A DNA stretch of 64,000 bases, from contig CAKOGP040000191.1 of assembly GCA_933822405.4 (NCBI GenBank), positions 22,140-86,139 on the forward strand. The letters are read 5' to 3'. The stretch is from Cylindrotheca closterium. Lineage: Eukaryota; Bacillariophyta; Bacillariophyceae; Bacillariales; Bacillariaceae. The notes under the pieces were generated by a model. The model had not been told where the DNA came from and did not search any database. It saw nothing but the letters and a program-made list of their open reading frames with translations. The position numbers were made by a program, and so were the translations under genes. This document shows, one piece after another, positions 42,257 through 53,800 of this stretch. How positions within the stretch are numbered: the stretch's first letter is position 1; each line of letters begins with the position of its first letter.

Positions 42257-44089
42257 CTAGAAGAATCGACATTGTTCGCTTCGCACCATGGCGGTGGATA
42301 ATTCAAACTTGTTTTTCCAAACATGATAAAGTTGGAGGGCACCCCGAGCCTCCTCCTTTTCCAACAGTTTCAAAGCTTTGCAACAATTGTCACAAAGTCC
42401 TTTGGGATCTCCATCTTGATACTTTTGTGCTGGCGTCCCTCTATGAAAGTACACATAGACTGCCGCAAACCGATCACAAGCCTCACAAATGGGGACCGGA
42501 TAGTTGGGCACCCAAATGTCATGAATGATTGGATATTGTTGCGGTGTCTTGTTATTGGGAATATTAGTGTTGGCTCCTGCTGATGGCTCTGATACGAGAC
42601 GCTTGTCGGTCACCATTACCGAACACTCGACATCCCCATGCATGACATGATAATATCGCACACCCAATCGAAATGGAATGTCTTTCAAAATGGCGTCTTT
42701 CATGGGGGTACTACTCCGAAATCGATTGCTCGTGGCGATTCCTAGGTACTGTCGCCGCGTAGGATTGGGAATTCCACCACCATCGAGCCATTGGGCGATT
42801 GTGGTCACGTAATCCATTCCAGCATCATTGCTACTAGCGGTAGCACTAGCATTATTATAAGCTGTACCATCACCAGTATTGTCACCGTTGTTGTCATCAT
42901 TTTCTGCAAGAGCCGCGACACTTGTCGCCGCTGGCGTACCATTTTCATCTGGACGATTGGTCGTATTGGCGGCAGCAGCACCGCCAACAGTACTGTTTGC
43001 CGTTGTCATTGCAGCGTTCTGAGTATTCTCATCGTTGTTAGCTCGGCGTTCATCATCGTCTTTTTCTCTTCCATTGGTTGTATAAAAGGTCTCTTCAATG
43101 AAAAAGCAGCCTGCATCATTAGTATCATCCTTTTGAGATGCTGTCCAATCATCATCCTCCGTCATGCCTACAATGGCATGATGGACATCCAACAAGGTTT
43201 GCGACGACAGAAACTCCAAGACCATTCGCCGAGGATCCGGACCCGGGCCTCGCTTTGGTTGTCGCCGCCAAAATTCGAACCGAATGGTCCCCACCATTTT
43301 GTTGTTGTTGTTATTATTATCATCGTCAAGACAAGTTGTTGTTGTTGTTGTTGTTGTTATGGGCGGTGGAGGCAATCCGTGCCGATGGGACATGCGCAAT
43401 CGACAAAGTGCATGGGCATCCATCCTATGAACCAATTGGTTGCCCTTTTGCATTTCGGAATGTACTGCCAAAGAATTGGGAATTTGCGCATTGGCTCTGG
43501 ATTCGTCCAATAAATCTTCCAGAGTTGGAATTTGTTGAAACAACTTCCACAATTCTTGGTGATAGGAATAATGTTGGGTCGGATTGAGCAAATCAATGAC
43601 CTTGTCGTGTTTGTCGTTTGGACTAGGCGATGGAGGACGATCGTTGGAAGTAGTGTAGTCAAAATTTGGTGGCAATGTCAATAGTTGCTCTTGCGTATGT
43701 TCCCAGCCTCCTCGACGATATTTTCGTTTGGGTGGTGGCGGTGGCATTTCCTTGGAATCAGTGTTATTATTATCGTTTTGATCGTTGTCGATGAGAATAC
43801 GACGAGCGTCCAAGGCTCTCCACTTGGCGGTAAATTCTTCCAGCACCCCATCGACTAAAGTTTTTGTAGTGGGAGCCTCCATCCCTTGGCAATCAAAAAA
43901 TCCGTTGTTGCTATTGTTGTGGTTGTTATCGGCTTGAGGATCGTCGTCGTCGTCGTCGTTCTTGTTGTTGCCCATTGGCATTGACATTGGCATTGACATT
44001 GGAAGGTGGTGTTTGGTTCCAAACTGTGACAATGTCAACAGTTGTTTCCATTTTTCTTCCGATTCCTGGCAAGTGTGTCTTCTCTTCAT
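42257..44089 (-). CDS. SNAPC3: snRNA-activating protein complex subunit 3 (SNAP50-like)
   Basis: Single exon, 610 residues. The N-terminal half is low complexity (Asp/Asn/Pro runs, a MSMPMSMPM repeat). The conserved SNAPC3 region runs from TLLDVHHAIVG through FFIEETFY and on to MKDAILKDIPFRLGVRYYHVMHGDVEC, VTDKRLVSE and YPIIHDIW. The C-terminal zinc site CEACDRF ... LCDNCCKAL has Cys pairs at about residues 535/538 and 565/568. Long Asn/Ala-rich inserts separate the conserved blocks, which is odd but common in diatoms. SNAPc binds the proximal sequence element of snRNA promoters for Pol II and Pol III. It ends 4 bp from the MFS gene stop (tail-to-tail), so the 3' UTRs must overlap. Confidence 0.85.
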   Translation of the reverse strand: MKRRHTCQESEEKWKQLLTLSQFGTKHHLPMSMPMSMPMGNNKNDDDDDDPQADNNHNNSNNGFFDCQGMEAPTTKTLVDGVLEEFTAKWRALDARRILIDNDQNDNNNTDSKEMPPPPPKRKYRRGGWEHTQEQLLTLPPNFDYTTSNDRPPSPSPNDKHDKVIDLLNPTQHYSYHQELWKLFQQIPTLEDLLDESRANAQIPNSLAVHSEMQKGNQLVHRMDAHALCRLRMSHRHGLPPPPITTTTTTTTCLDDDNNNNNNKMVGTIRFEFWRRQPKRGPGPDPRRMVLEFLSSQTLLDVHHAIVGMTEDDDWTASQKDDTNDAGCFFIEETFYTTNGREKDDDERRANNDENTQNAAMTTANSTVGGAAAANTTNRPDENGTPAATSVAALAENDDNNGDNTGDGTAYNNASATASSNDAGMDYVTTIAQWLDGGGIPNPTRRQYLGIATSNRFRSSTPMKDAILKDIPFRLGVRYYHVMHGDVECSVMVTDKRLVSEPSAGANTNIPNNKTPQQYPIIHDIWVPNYPVPICEACDRFAAVYVYFHRGTPAQKYQDGDPKGLCDNCCKALKLLEKEEARGALQLYHVWKNKFELSTAMVRSEQCRFF

Positions 44090-44374
44090 GTCCGACTTTA
44101 TAGTGTCTCATGGAAGGAAGCAATAACTAGGAAGTAGAAGCAGAAGCAGAACAATCGAGGAACGAATGGATGCACAGATGAGGCAATATTATGGATTTTG
44201 ATGGTGTTATTTTCTGGAAGGATTTCAGTCACGAATGCGAATGAGTCACAGATCCTTTCGCATCGAAATCGTCCTCTCAAACAAAACAATTCATTCTTCA
44301 TCATCGTACCGGTACAACAGTGTCCATTGTAGAGACAAGCTCCCCTTTACAACAACAATACAGCACAAACAAAC

Positions 44375-45238
44375 ATGACAACTGCTACCGCCAAGATTCG
44401 CGGCATGGACTGTCACGTCAATCAATGGAACCTCGATCCATCCAAACCACCCAAAGCCTTGATGATCATTTTCCATGGGTTCCTTGCACACGGCAATTAT
44501 CCTACGGTTCGCTACGCCGCCGAGTTTTTATCCGAGGAAGGGTATGCTGCCATCTCGGTAGATTTCCCGGGTCATGGCAAGTCTCCTGGAGACCGTGGAT
44601 TGATTGAATCGGCCGAAATTTTGGTACAGGATGGCAAGGCCATGGTCGACTATGCGACTGGTTTGTTTTCTGACGCTGCAACAAAACCCAAACTATTCTT
44701 GGTCGGTTCCTCCATGGGAGGCGCCATTGCTTTATCGGTCGCTCAAACCATGCCCAAAGATGCCATTGCCGGTGTTCTATTACTCGCACCCATGTTACAA
44801 TTAAATGTTACTTCTATCGAACGATTTGCCCTATATGGACTTTCCTGTGTGGTTCCCACCATGGCCTTGATTCCTTCCTCGGCAACCGATTCCATCAAAC
44901 AATACCGGGACGAACAAAAAAGAAAGGAATGTGACGAGGATCCACTGACCGTCTCGGGAGCCAAACTCAAGACGTCGAGTGCACTGGCCTGTGTCGACAT
45001 TACCCACAACATTGCAGAACAATTTTCCAAGATTGAGACGCCCTATTTGATCCTGGTGGCAGACGAAGATGTGGTCGTCAAGAATGCTGGATCCGAAAAG
45101 CTGTTTGAACAAACGCCGTCTACCACGGACAAGACCAAGAAACATTATCCCGCACTCCATGGACTCTTGTGCGAGCCATCTCCGCTCTTTGATGAAATCA
45201 AAAAGGACATGTTGGATTGGATTCAAGAACGAGTGTAA
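44375..45238 (+). CDS. Monoacylglycerol-lipase-like alpha/beta hydrolase
   Basis: Single exon, 287 residues, no targeting signal. It has the monoglyceride lipase pattern: oxyanion loop FHGFLAHGN, VDFPGHGKSPGDRG, nucleophile elbow GSSMGG with Ser113, LLLAPMLQL, a cap region, acid in LVADEDVV (Asp230 or Asp232) and catalytic His262 in YPALHGLLCEP. Family members release fatty acids and glycerol from monoacylglycerols, or act on lysophospholipids. The gene is divergent from SNAPC3, with TACCGGTA in the space between at 44307. Exact substrate cannot be read from sequence. Confidence 0.85.
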   Translation: MTTATAKIRGMDCHVNQWNLDPSKPPKALMIIFHGFLAHGNYPTVRYAAEFLSEEGYAAISVDFPGHGKSPGDRGLIESAEILVQDGKAMVDYATGLFSDAATKPKLFLVGSSMGGAIALSVAQTMPKDAIAGVLLLAPMLQLNVTSIERFALYGLSCVVPTMALIPSSATDSIKQYRDEQKRKECDEDPLTVSGAKLKTSSALACVDITHNIAEQFSKIETPYLILVADEDVVVKNAGSEKLFEQTPSTTDKTKKHYPALHGLLCEPSPLFDEIKKDMLDWIQERV

Positions 45239-45565
45239 TTGATATTAAATAATAATATAGGACCTATATTGTATGACAACAACCTCATCAACCAACATAC
45301 TTCTACCGCATCTATCGACTATTTCGAACACTACTGTACATGGTACATTCTTAGATTCTATTTTTATCATCTTAAAGTATTCCTCATATCTGTAGGTTAA
45401 CATATTTTCAAACAAGAGCCAAACTGAGTCCAACTGATCCCCTCTTGGAATTTTTGAACCGATCGGTAACGGCCCATCTAAATGCTAAAAATCAAACCAA
45501 AAAGTACATATTGGGTGTTGCAATAGCCGTCATTGCATATCCAATCATATCACATAGTATCAACA
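45239..45565. other. Intergenic region, 327 bp
   Basis: Between the hydrolase stop and the IQ-motif gene start. AT-rich; nothing recognised. Confidence 0.5.
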
Positions 45566-48500
45566 ATGGCATCTCAATTTGCAGCTCCACAACAAGAGGA
45601 GATCTTCCATGTTTATGGTGGGAACGACTTTCAATATTCCAATTTTGAATACAATCCCAACAACCACTACAAGGACGAACGAAATGGGCGCGCTTCGGTG
45701 CCAAATTATATGAAACCAACCCAAGCCAGTCGAAGAAGAGCCAAAAGTGCGGATGCTCGTCCACAATATCGTAATACCAGTAGTACTAGTAGTTCGAGTA
45801 AATCAAGGGCCTTGGAACAGCAAAAGTCCTATGAAGATCGACTCTTAGATGAATTGCTAGAACAACAATTTGATCTCGAACACCAGCAGGACATTGATGT
45901 GCAACGATTACCACCTCAGCAGCAAGCAACAACAACAACGACACAAACGACGACGACGTATCAAGGACCACAAATGCAACTTCCGACGCAGGATGGCGAT
46001 CATTTCATGGATCCGAACCTGGAGGAGCCAACGGAACGAATACACTTTGAACGGGAAATGCACAATCCTTTCAGCAGTGGAGGCGCAAAGCGATTGGAAC
46101 AACCGCTCGACCGCCAAACTCCAAAGTATTCAAAAGAAGAAACGGAGGAAGAATTTTTCAATCCTTTTGGGGGTGAATGGAGTCCAGAAGATGACAAGAG
46201 GCGATGGGACATGCCATACGAACCATCATCATCAACATACCCTGCTCCCAACAACCCAGCCACCCAACAACAAAAAGTACAAGGAACAAGGTCCTTTCCA
46301 GACACATCACCAACATATCCCACACCCACCAATAGTAGCAGTCAAACACAAAGTGTGCACGGGACCAAATCGTTTCCATCGTCTAGTAGGAAATCATCGT
46401 CTACAGCCAGTAAATCTCAAAAGTCACAACACACTGGGGGCGATTGGAGAAGCACAGTGATGAAGAGTACAATGGTGAGTACCTTTGTTTTTCTTCTTTC
46501 CGGATAATATGGCTTTCGATAGATTGTAGTTCGTCGTTCTCCTAACCTATAATACCTTTTGCGTTGCTCATTTTTCCAGGTGCTAAAACCCAAAACAAAG
46601 GCAGTTAAGGAACAAGTTAAAGCCATTACAAATAAACTATCCTCGGCAATGTCTTCGGCAAGGTCTCGATCTCAGATTCCTACTTACTCAAAGAGCTCGC
46701 AGCCAAGATCCAAAAGCCAACCTCCTCCCGCAAGAAAGAATAGAGGCCAATATGTTGCAGATTCGGGAATCATGAGAAGGCAACAACAGAACAATAACCC
46801 GATACCAACGACAAACGCAACACCAAGAAGCAAGGATGATTATGGGAGTTTTGATGTGGAATATGATTTTTATGGCGATGGTTTTGCTCAATCTAGAACC
46901 TTTTCACACGATGGATCGCAATCGGATCATGGCTTTCGTGTGATTCGACCGGAACGTCCAAGAAACCCACAAATGCAAATCAAACCGGACGCTGTGGCTC
47001 CCAGCTATACTAGCAAACGCCCGGCACCTGTTTCGTATTCGCAGTATCTAGCCACTAGCAAGATTCCAAGCACCAAAGGAGGTGCTTTCTCAAAAGTATC
47101 GCCAACCTCCGTCATGGATAGTATCCAAAATAATTCCAATGTCCACTGGAGCAATAGATTGGAACCAGCATCTACACCTCGAACAATAGAGGATAATCCC
47201 CAATCTATTCTACGAAAGAGATACCCAGGCAGTATTAATGATCATGACTATCTCATAGAACCAACGCCTGTGGACTTTCGAGATGGAAGCGGAATGTCCC
47301 TTTCTCCTATCGAAAACCGAACAAGTCCCGCCCAACCCCAGCATCAAAACATGCGAACAGCACAGCCAGCCAAAAGTGCGGATGAGTCGGACTTGATGTC
47401 TATTGCCTACAGCGAATTCATCGAATCGGTAGCCGCAGTAGTCATTCAGACAACTGTTCGAAGGTTCTTGGCTAAGCTACTTGTCGACAAACTACGAGTG
47501 CAAGTTGCAGCGGCACGAAAGTATCGATACAACCGAAAACGAATTGAAGGGAAGACAATAACACCAAGACCTGTCAAGGTTCCTAGTGTTCAAAGAACCA
47601 GCGTTCAAAGCAGAAGTCGAAATCGAGTGCAACAACTGCAACAAGAAGAAGAATCCATGGCCAATACGGGAATGGAGTATCAACTATTTGTATTTGCGGC
47701 AATACGTATCCAATCAGTCTTTCGAGGTTGGTTTGTACGAGATATCATCAAGATCGAGCACTATTGCGCAACCATCATCCAGAAGAATGCCAGAGGTCTC
47801 GTCTACCGAAATCAATACCAATATGACCTGTTCCGAATCATCATGGCGCAGTCTGTGGTCAGACGATTTCTTGTATGCCGAGATCTGTATGTTGTAGCAC
47901 CAGATCCAGAAGTGCGACGAGTACTTGATTTTGCTGCGGCCATGATTCAAGCTCGCTGGCGAGGCTTTGTGGCAGAGATGAGATACTTTCAAAATTATCG
48001 AGATGTTCTCCTTGTGCAAAGTGTCGTTCGGCGTTGGCTTGCAATTCGGTTGGTCAGGGCGATTCAATCGTTGGACCAACACCAGCAGAAAAAGTCGACT
48101 GGCAACAATCGATTTGGGAAGTACGGAGCCAGACACAGCTTGGGAAATGTCCGTGTCCATGCACACGAACCAGTACCAGTAGTACCAGTACAGCCAAAAT
48201 CCACAGGCACACACACATCATCCAAGTGGTCCAATACACGTAACGTGCCGTGGCAACAGCCGTCCTCCTCTTCCAATACCACCATCACTCATTCCGCATC
48301 AACGGAAGAGCGAGGGTCTACCACCAGTCAAGCAAAGCATGATGTACCGACTGGAATGGGCAGCATTGCCAAGCGTCGAGCAATGTTCGAGTCAAAGCGA
48401 CTAAATACTGTCCAACAAGAGGATGCGAGTAAAGAAAAAGCGGCAGCCGCAAAGGCAGAGTTGAAGGCCATGCAACGAAAGGTTGGAGTGAGACCCAGCC

Positions 48501-49927
48501 CTGGAACACAAAGTATTAGTAGCCACCCACAACGAGCGAAATCCATGTCGGGAAGAATTCAGAATCCGCTAAGCAAGAAGAACTGGGGCCCGGACTTTCG
48601 TCCCAACACGAAAGTAGTAGGAAGAGTCTCTACGTTTGAATCATCATCAGGTTCTGTCGTTGCTTCTGATGTCGAAACAGAAGTACAAAGTAATCGAACT
48701 AGCACTTCCCGTCTTTTGCAAGGATGGCGCGATCGAGAAAAAAGCAACAGCTTTGATCAACGAAATTCCTTCGATATGACATCGGAACGAGCCACAACCA
48801 CGGCGACGGAATACCATGGTAGAAGCAGCAATACTAGACTGTCTACAGGTACCATTGGTCTTTCGAAATACCTTGGTGGCAAAACCGAACATCAGGAGGC
48901 AGTTGCACCTTTATCGCATGGAGGTGGAATGGTCCATCGTCCTCCTAATCCCTCCCATGAGCAATGTTCAAATCCAAATTCAGATCCAGAACCCTCATTC
49001 CAGGATATTATGCGATCCAAGAGAAGTCCCAAAGAGTCTATTCGAATCCAACAGATCGAAGAGGTTTTCATCAAGGTTGGATTGATGCGCCCTGTCAATA
49101 GGCCTCTATTGAATGCAAATGTTGGCCAGCCACAACCATCCAAGGTAGAAAGGACTTATCTCTCCTCTCCGCTTCGAAAAGTAAACAATACAAAGGTGGA
49201 ACAGAGTCCTAGCGGTACCCAAGCCATGAAGAATCAGTTACCATGGAGGGTTCAACCAAGTCGCAGTCTTGATTCGTCCTCACCAAAGACCGAGCGAAAG
49301 CTGTTTCATGACGAGCCCGACAGTGGCAATGACAATGGCAACTCGAGCAACGAACAAGCTCAATCACAAGCAGCTCTCAAGATTTGGAGAAACGCTAGAC
49401 AGCCCCCTCATGCCAACAGCAACAGCAACAGCAATAGTAGCCGAGCACAGCAGCTTCCACCTAGACAACAACAACAACAATCGTCGGGAGTGGAACGTAG
49501 GAGTCTTGGTGGTGTTGGTGTCGGCGCAAATCCAAGTCCAGTCAATGAACGCAGCAAAAACCTGCTAAATTCGCTTGGAATCAACACATCATATACAAGC
49601 GAAGTTAGCACGGACGTTTCGGATATGGAGAATAGCCCTTCTCCAGCGTTCCTGAGACGGTTCCAAAAGGTGACACCAGATTCGCCAGTTCCAAAAACAA
49701 ATCTGTTTGGCGCACCAGAAGTGCAGTCACAGAACAAGGTTGTTTCTACTGTGAATCAGAATCACCCACAAAGGCCTGTATTCTCGCAATTCCAGATTCA
49801 AAAGCAAGCAGAACGCAGCCAAGAAGATCAAATCAAGATTGATGCCATGCATGCTGTCTTTGAGAAAGTCGGCTTGATGAAAAGTGTTGCATCAATATAT
49901 TTATATACTGTAGTGGACAATGAATGA
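45566..49927 (+). CDS. Large IQ-motif (calmodulin-binding) protein, two exons
   Basis: Exons 45566-46474 and 46580-49927 (105-bp intron) join in phase to 1418 residues. Most of the protein is Ser/Gln/Arg-rich and disordered. A compact block in the middle (about residues 580-800) carries about six IQ-type motifs in pairs: AAVVIQTTVRRFLAKLLV, AAIRIQSVFRGWFVRDII, ATIIQKNARGLVYRNQ, IMAQSVVRRFLVCRD, AAMIQARWRGFVAEMR and LLVQSVVRRWLAIRLV. These form long helices that bind calmodulin or centrin-like proteins. A short motif occurs twice in the C-terminal third (IEEVFIKVGLM and MHAVFEKVGLM). No motor or kinase domain is present, so a cytoskeletal, centrosomal or scaffold role is the best inference. 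Confidence 0.78.
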
Positions 49928-50598
49928 AGCGGATGTACCTGGTACGATACCTACCTGCTACGGCTATCAATGCAATGCAAGCCCCAGAAAGTGATAGTAT
50001 GAGCAAACGCAAAGGAGAAGAAGACGATACTGTGCATAGTATTATAGTAATTCATAGTTTCAGCACGTTTCCTCCTTCCTCAGACCTTTCAGATTGTTGT
50101 ACTATGATAGCTAGAGGATTTTGTATATGAACTAATCAATGGATGACATACAAACCAAATTGGTGCAATGCAATATATATATTTTATTGATATGGTACCG
50201 GTAATTGTGATAGGACTATGTATCATCTACAGTAACAACCTACCGGTACAGTACCAGGTACAGTACAATACGATACGGTACGAGCAAGATTGATTATGAG
50301 TGAGAAAAATAAAAGTACTGCTCTAGCTCTAAGACGATCACGGGGTTCGATTCCCTTTGACCTGTGTGACTGAAATGAACGAAGCCGAGGAGATTACTAT
50401 TATTGTTGTCAAAGGTAAAATTTTAGAGGTACTGTACTGTAGTCGATTGCATTGACATGATATAGGAATATATCAGCGTTGTGCAATAGTGTGATTGCCA
50501 AAATGTAGATAGCATGAATCACTCAACCAGACAAAAGTGAATGGTACTGCATACCAATGCCTCTGACCCTTAGCCAGACCCCGCAAGTAAAACTTTAG
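49928..50598. other. Intergenic region with GTAC-rich low-complexity patch
   Basis: Contains a patch at about 50193-50285 dominated by GTAC/CGGTAC words, including TACCGGTA at 50196 and 50241. A T-arm-like hairpin (GGGGTTCGATTCCC, near 50342-50355) resembles a tRNA 3' end but no complete cloverleaf can be built around it. Confidence 0.5.
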
Positions 50599-50670
50599 TA
50601 GCTCCACGAGGTTTCGATCCTCGGACCTTTGGGTTATGAGCCCAACACGCTCCCTCTGCGCCACAGAGCT
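50599..50670 (-). tRNA. Initiator tRNA-Met (CAU)
   Basis: A full 72-nt cloverleaf reads on the minus strand: acceptor AGCTCTG/TGGAGCT with A1:U72 start, D stem GCGC/GCGT, anticodon stem TTGGG/CCCAA around loop CTCATAA (anticodon CAU), variable AGGTC, T stem CGAGG/CCTCG around loop ATCGAAA, and discriminator A. The A1:U72 pair, the three G:C pairs in the anticodon stem and the A-containing T loop (ATCGAAA instead of TTCGANN) mark eukaryotic initiator rather than elongator tRNA-Met. No intron; CCA is not encoded. A T run (TTTTGTTTTG) lies upstream, not downstream, and no clear Pol III T-terminator was seen within 30 bases of the 3' end. Confidence 0.9.
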
Positions 50671-50859
50671 CGTCTTCTGTTTTGTTGCGCTTCTTGCTAC
50701 ATCATAATCCTATCTAAATAGTGAGAATAGAGCAAAAGATTTTGTTTTGATTCATTCGAATGATTGGGTCGTCTTTTTGACTGTTATTTTGTGCGTTTTC
50801 GTTTCGTTACGCGACCATCGTCATGAGTTCGCACTATTGGATTCTCATTTCATTTTTGG

Positions 50860-53800
50860 ATGATTTGTGCTCCTCCTCCTTCAAAACACAAACACACACA
50901 CTTCTTGGTATATCAATTCAATGCAGAGGATTGTTCCACATTCAAGTCATACTATCACGAACCTTACTCTTTTGTTGCTCTAAACACTATGGAATCTTCA
51001 GGTTCGCTTCACAACAACAACATTGTTGGAACCAACAGCTCTTTTCACACCAGTCACAAAACCATCAATTTAGCCTCCGAGCCATCCAACAATAAGAAAG
51101 GGAGGCGATCCGCTTCATTTGTCAACGACAACAACAACGGCAACAAAAGCAAGAATGAACCCTCCTCTGGACGAGCAGACGTTGTCATTCTTGCCGCCAA
51201 TGCTGGCCTTTCCAGTGATGCTACACAACACCAAGGCTTTGTCTCATCAATCACAGAAGAAAAGGAAGAAGAAGAAGAAGAAGAAAGGAAGCGGAATGCA
51301 TTGAAAGACTCGAATGAAAGCGCCAAAACATTGGTGGAATGGAAAGGCAAACTATTCAATCCGCCAAACATGATCCTTTCACAAGATGAAAAAGAAATCC
51401 TCAAGGAAGCCAAGAGGATGGTTCGCTATAGAAAAGCCTTGGCGGATTCCAAGGGAACCAATCACAAGGACAAGATTGTATGTTTCTTTAAGATCCTGCA
51501 TCGTATCTTTAAAAAGCTAATCAAGAAAGGAGCACAGTGCTATTCACCATCTACTTTGGACAAGAATAGCCCGTTGGTGGTTTACGCCTGTGTTCAACTT
51601 CGAAGCAACCAAAGGGAGCCTACGCTAATCAAAGTTGGCAAGACACTAAACTGGGAGGAACGAATGAAGCATATCTTTATTACTAATGAGACTTTTACGT
51701 TTGCAATGGCATTGGCGACACTTGACGAGATCAAAGAGCTAATTGATGCTGACGATATTCAGGAGATTGTAAATCTAAAATTTGCATCTTTTGGAACCCA
51801 TACTGATCACACGCAAGTGTCAATTGATGAAATCTATCTTTACGTTTATGAGGCTTTCATGGCTTGTGCAATTCAAGGCAATGCTGTAAGGTGTATCACA
51901 GTGCATGTCCTGGAACGCTTTGTCCTTGTGCCAACCACAGGGTCTCAACTGATACAGAACGCCAAGGTCCGCAGAAACGGTGTCGTCCTCGAGAATCCAG
52001 ACGAACTTGACGAAACCAATGAATTGGATACGGATTATTTCGTCGTGAATGAATTCAAGTCCTTCTTCTTTGGCAATGATGAAGTTCCAGAAGATCTCAT
52101 CATCAAGTTGATTCTCACTTGGGCAACCACAAAGTCAAAGGTTTACAATATGGCTCCTGAAGAATACCTTGGAACCATCCTCAAGGATCTACCAGAAGGA
52201 GACTTTCTGAAGTTGTACTTGCTCATCAAGGGCGCCTTTTGCGGACGGAATGTCACCTACCAAGATGTCATTGAAAGACCACCTGGAATCGAGCTACTTG
52301 AAACCGTTGTCCAAGATCTTTTGGCACTTCCTCCCAATCCGCAAGGGCCACAAATTGATGCCATTTTGAATCCGATTCTAAATGGAACCTACATTCACCC
52401 CACAGGTCAAGACTTGGCGAATGCCTTTGTTGCCAAGTACGTGCAACTTGTTGCCGAAAACACGCCACATACCATTCACTATGTGGAACAGTGTCAAATT
52501 GATGCTCTGCAGACTCATTGTCCGACGTTTTTCAATCAAGAATTTGAAGAAGGCGAATCCTTTGAAGTGGAAGACTTTCTCAAAGGTTACTGGACAAAAA
52601 GGAATCTCAAATTCATCGTGACGCATTCGCATTTTGTCTCTTTTTCTCCAAACACTTCTCGAACTTCTTATACCATGGAAAGCCGTATCCACAACATGAA
52701 ATCCCTCCTTGTGTTCTTGTATCTATCTTCTTCCATTGGTCTCACAAATGATAAAAATGACCCAGGTTTCCAACAGTTTGTACTAGCAATGGAAGGCTAT
52801 CATATGGATCTGGAAGCCGCTTTGCAATCTCAAGGGCAAGTGTGGCCACGCTTTCGAGCTATTCAATGCCTTCCCCAAGGCTATTTGAAAGGGAGCTTTG
52901 TGCATGCTGGGGTGGTCGCAAGGAATATCCGATTTGGTCTGGAAGTCAGCGCCTTGTTGTACATTCAATTTCGAATGTTGGAGGATGGTTACTTGATAGA
53001 ATTCCTCAACTTTCTTCGGGCTTGTGGAATTCATCTTGGTGACAATCGAGATCTAGATTGGAATTCTCCTTGCCCGTCCTTTCCCAATTTCGAGTGCACT
53101 GGACTGCCCCAAACTGTCAATTTTCCTCCGCGAGGTTGCCATTCGGTTGGAAGCGAAGAAGGTGATACTTTCTGCATGTATGGCGCTAGTGTCGAACCAG
53201 ATGCCCTTGTATGTCCTGGTAGAATGATGTGCCGTAGCTGTCATCGCTTGATGGAAGTACGTGAAAGGGATATCTTGCGAGGCATGGTTGCACGGACAGG
53301 TTGCCAACAACGTCGATTGACCTTTCTGGAACAACGGACACGGACTGCACAACGCCACCGTCAAATGGCAAATCAAGGATCGCAGAGTTTTTTAGAAGCC
53401 GAACGATTCCGAGCTCGTCTCAACGAATCCCAGCATTATTGGGTGTCACATCGACGACGCTCGGCAATTCGCGATGCAACCCGTACTGACAATCGCTCAG
53501 GAACCCACATGGAAGACACAACAAGGACTGGACTCTTTGAATACAATGATAGCATGCAAGAGGTCCTGAAGTGGACTCTGTTGGTACTGTTTCAGCACTA
53601 TCCACTGGAGATGGATAGGGGGAATGGCGGTCGGCGTGTGATCCCTAAGCAAACACTCCAAAAGTGTTTGATGGATGTGCTCCAAGTCGTAGGACCGGTA
53701 TACAATCTCACTGGACCCCGCGCCGGCAACCGTATCAAGTATCGTAAACCCGGTTTCGAACGTGCCTTCAATGAAGCTCTTGATCATGTGCCAAATACCT

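Noticed and set aside
42791..43587. Plus-strand frames of 149 and 240 codons
   Set aside because: Antisense to Asn/Ala-rich inserts of SNAPC3.
50320..50370. Possible second tRNA
   Set aside because: Only a T-arm-like hairpin is present; acceptor, D and anticodon stems cannot be formed.
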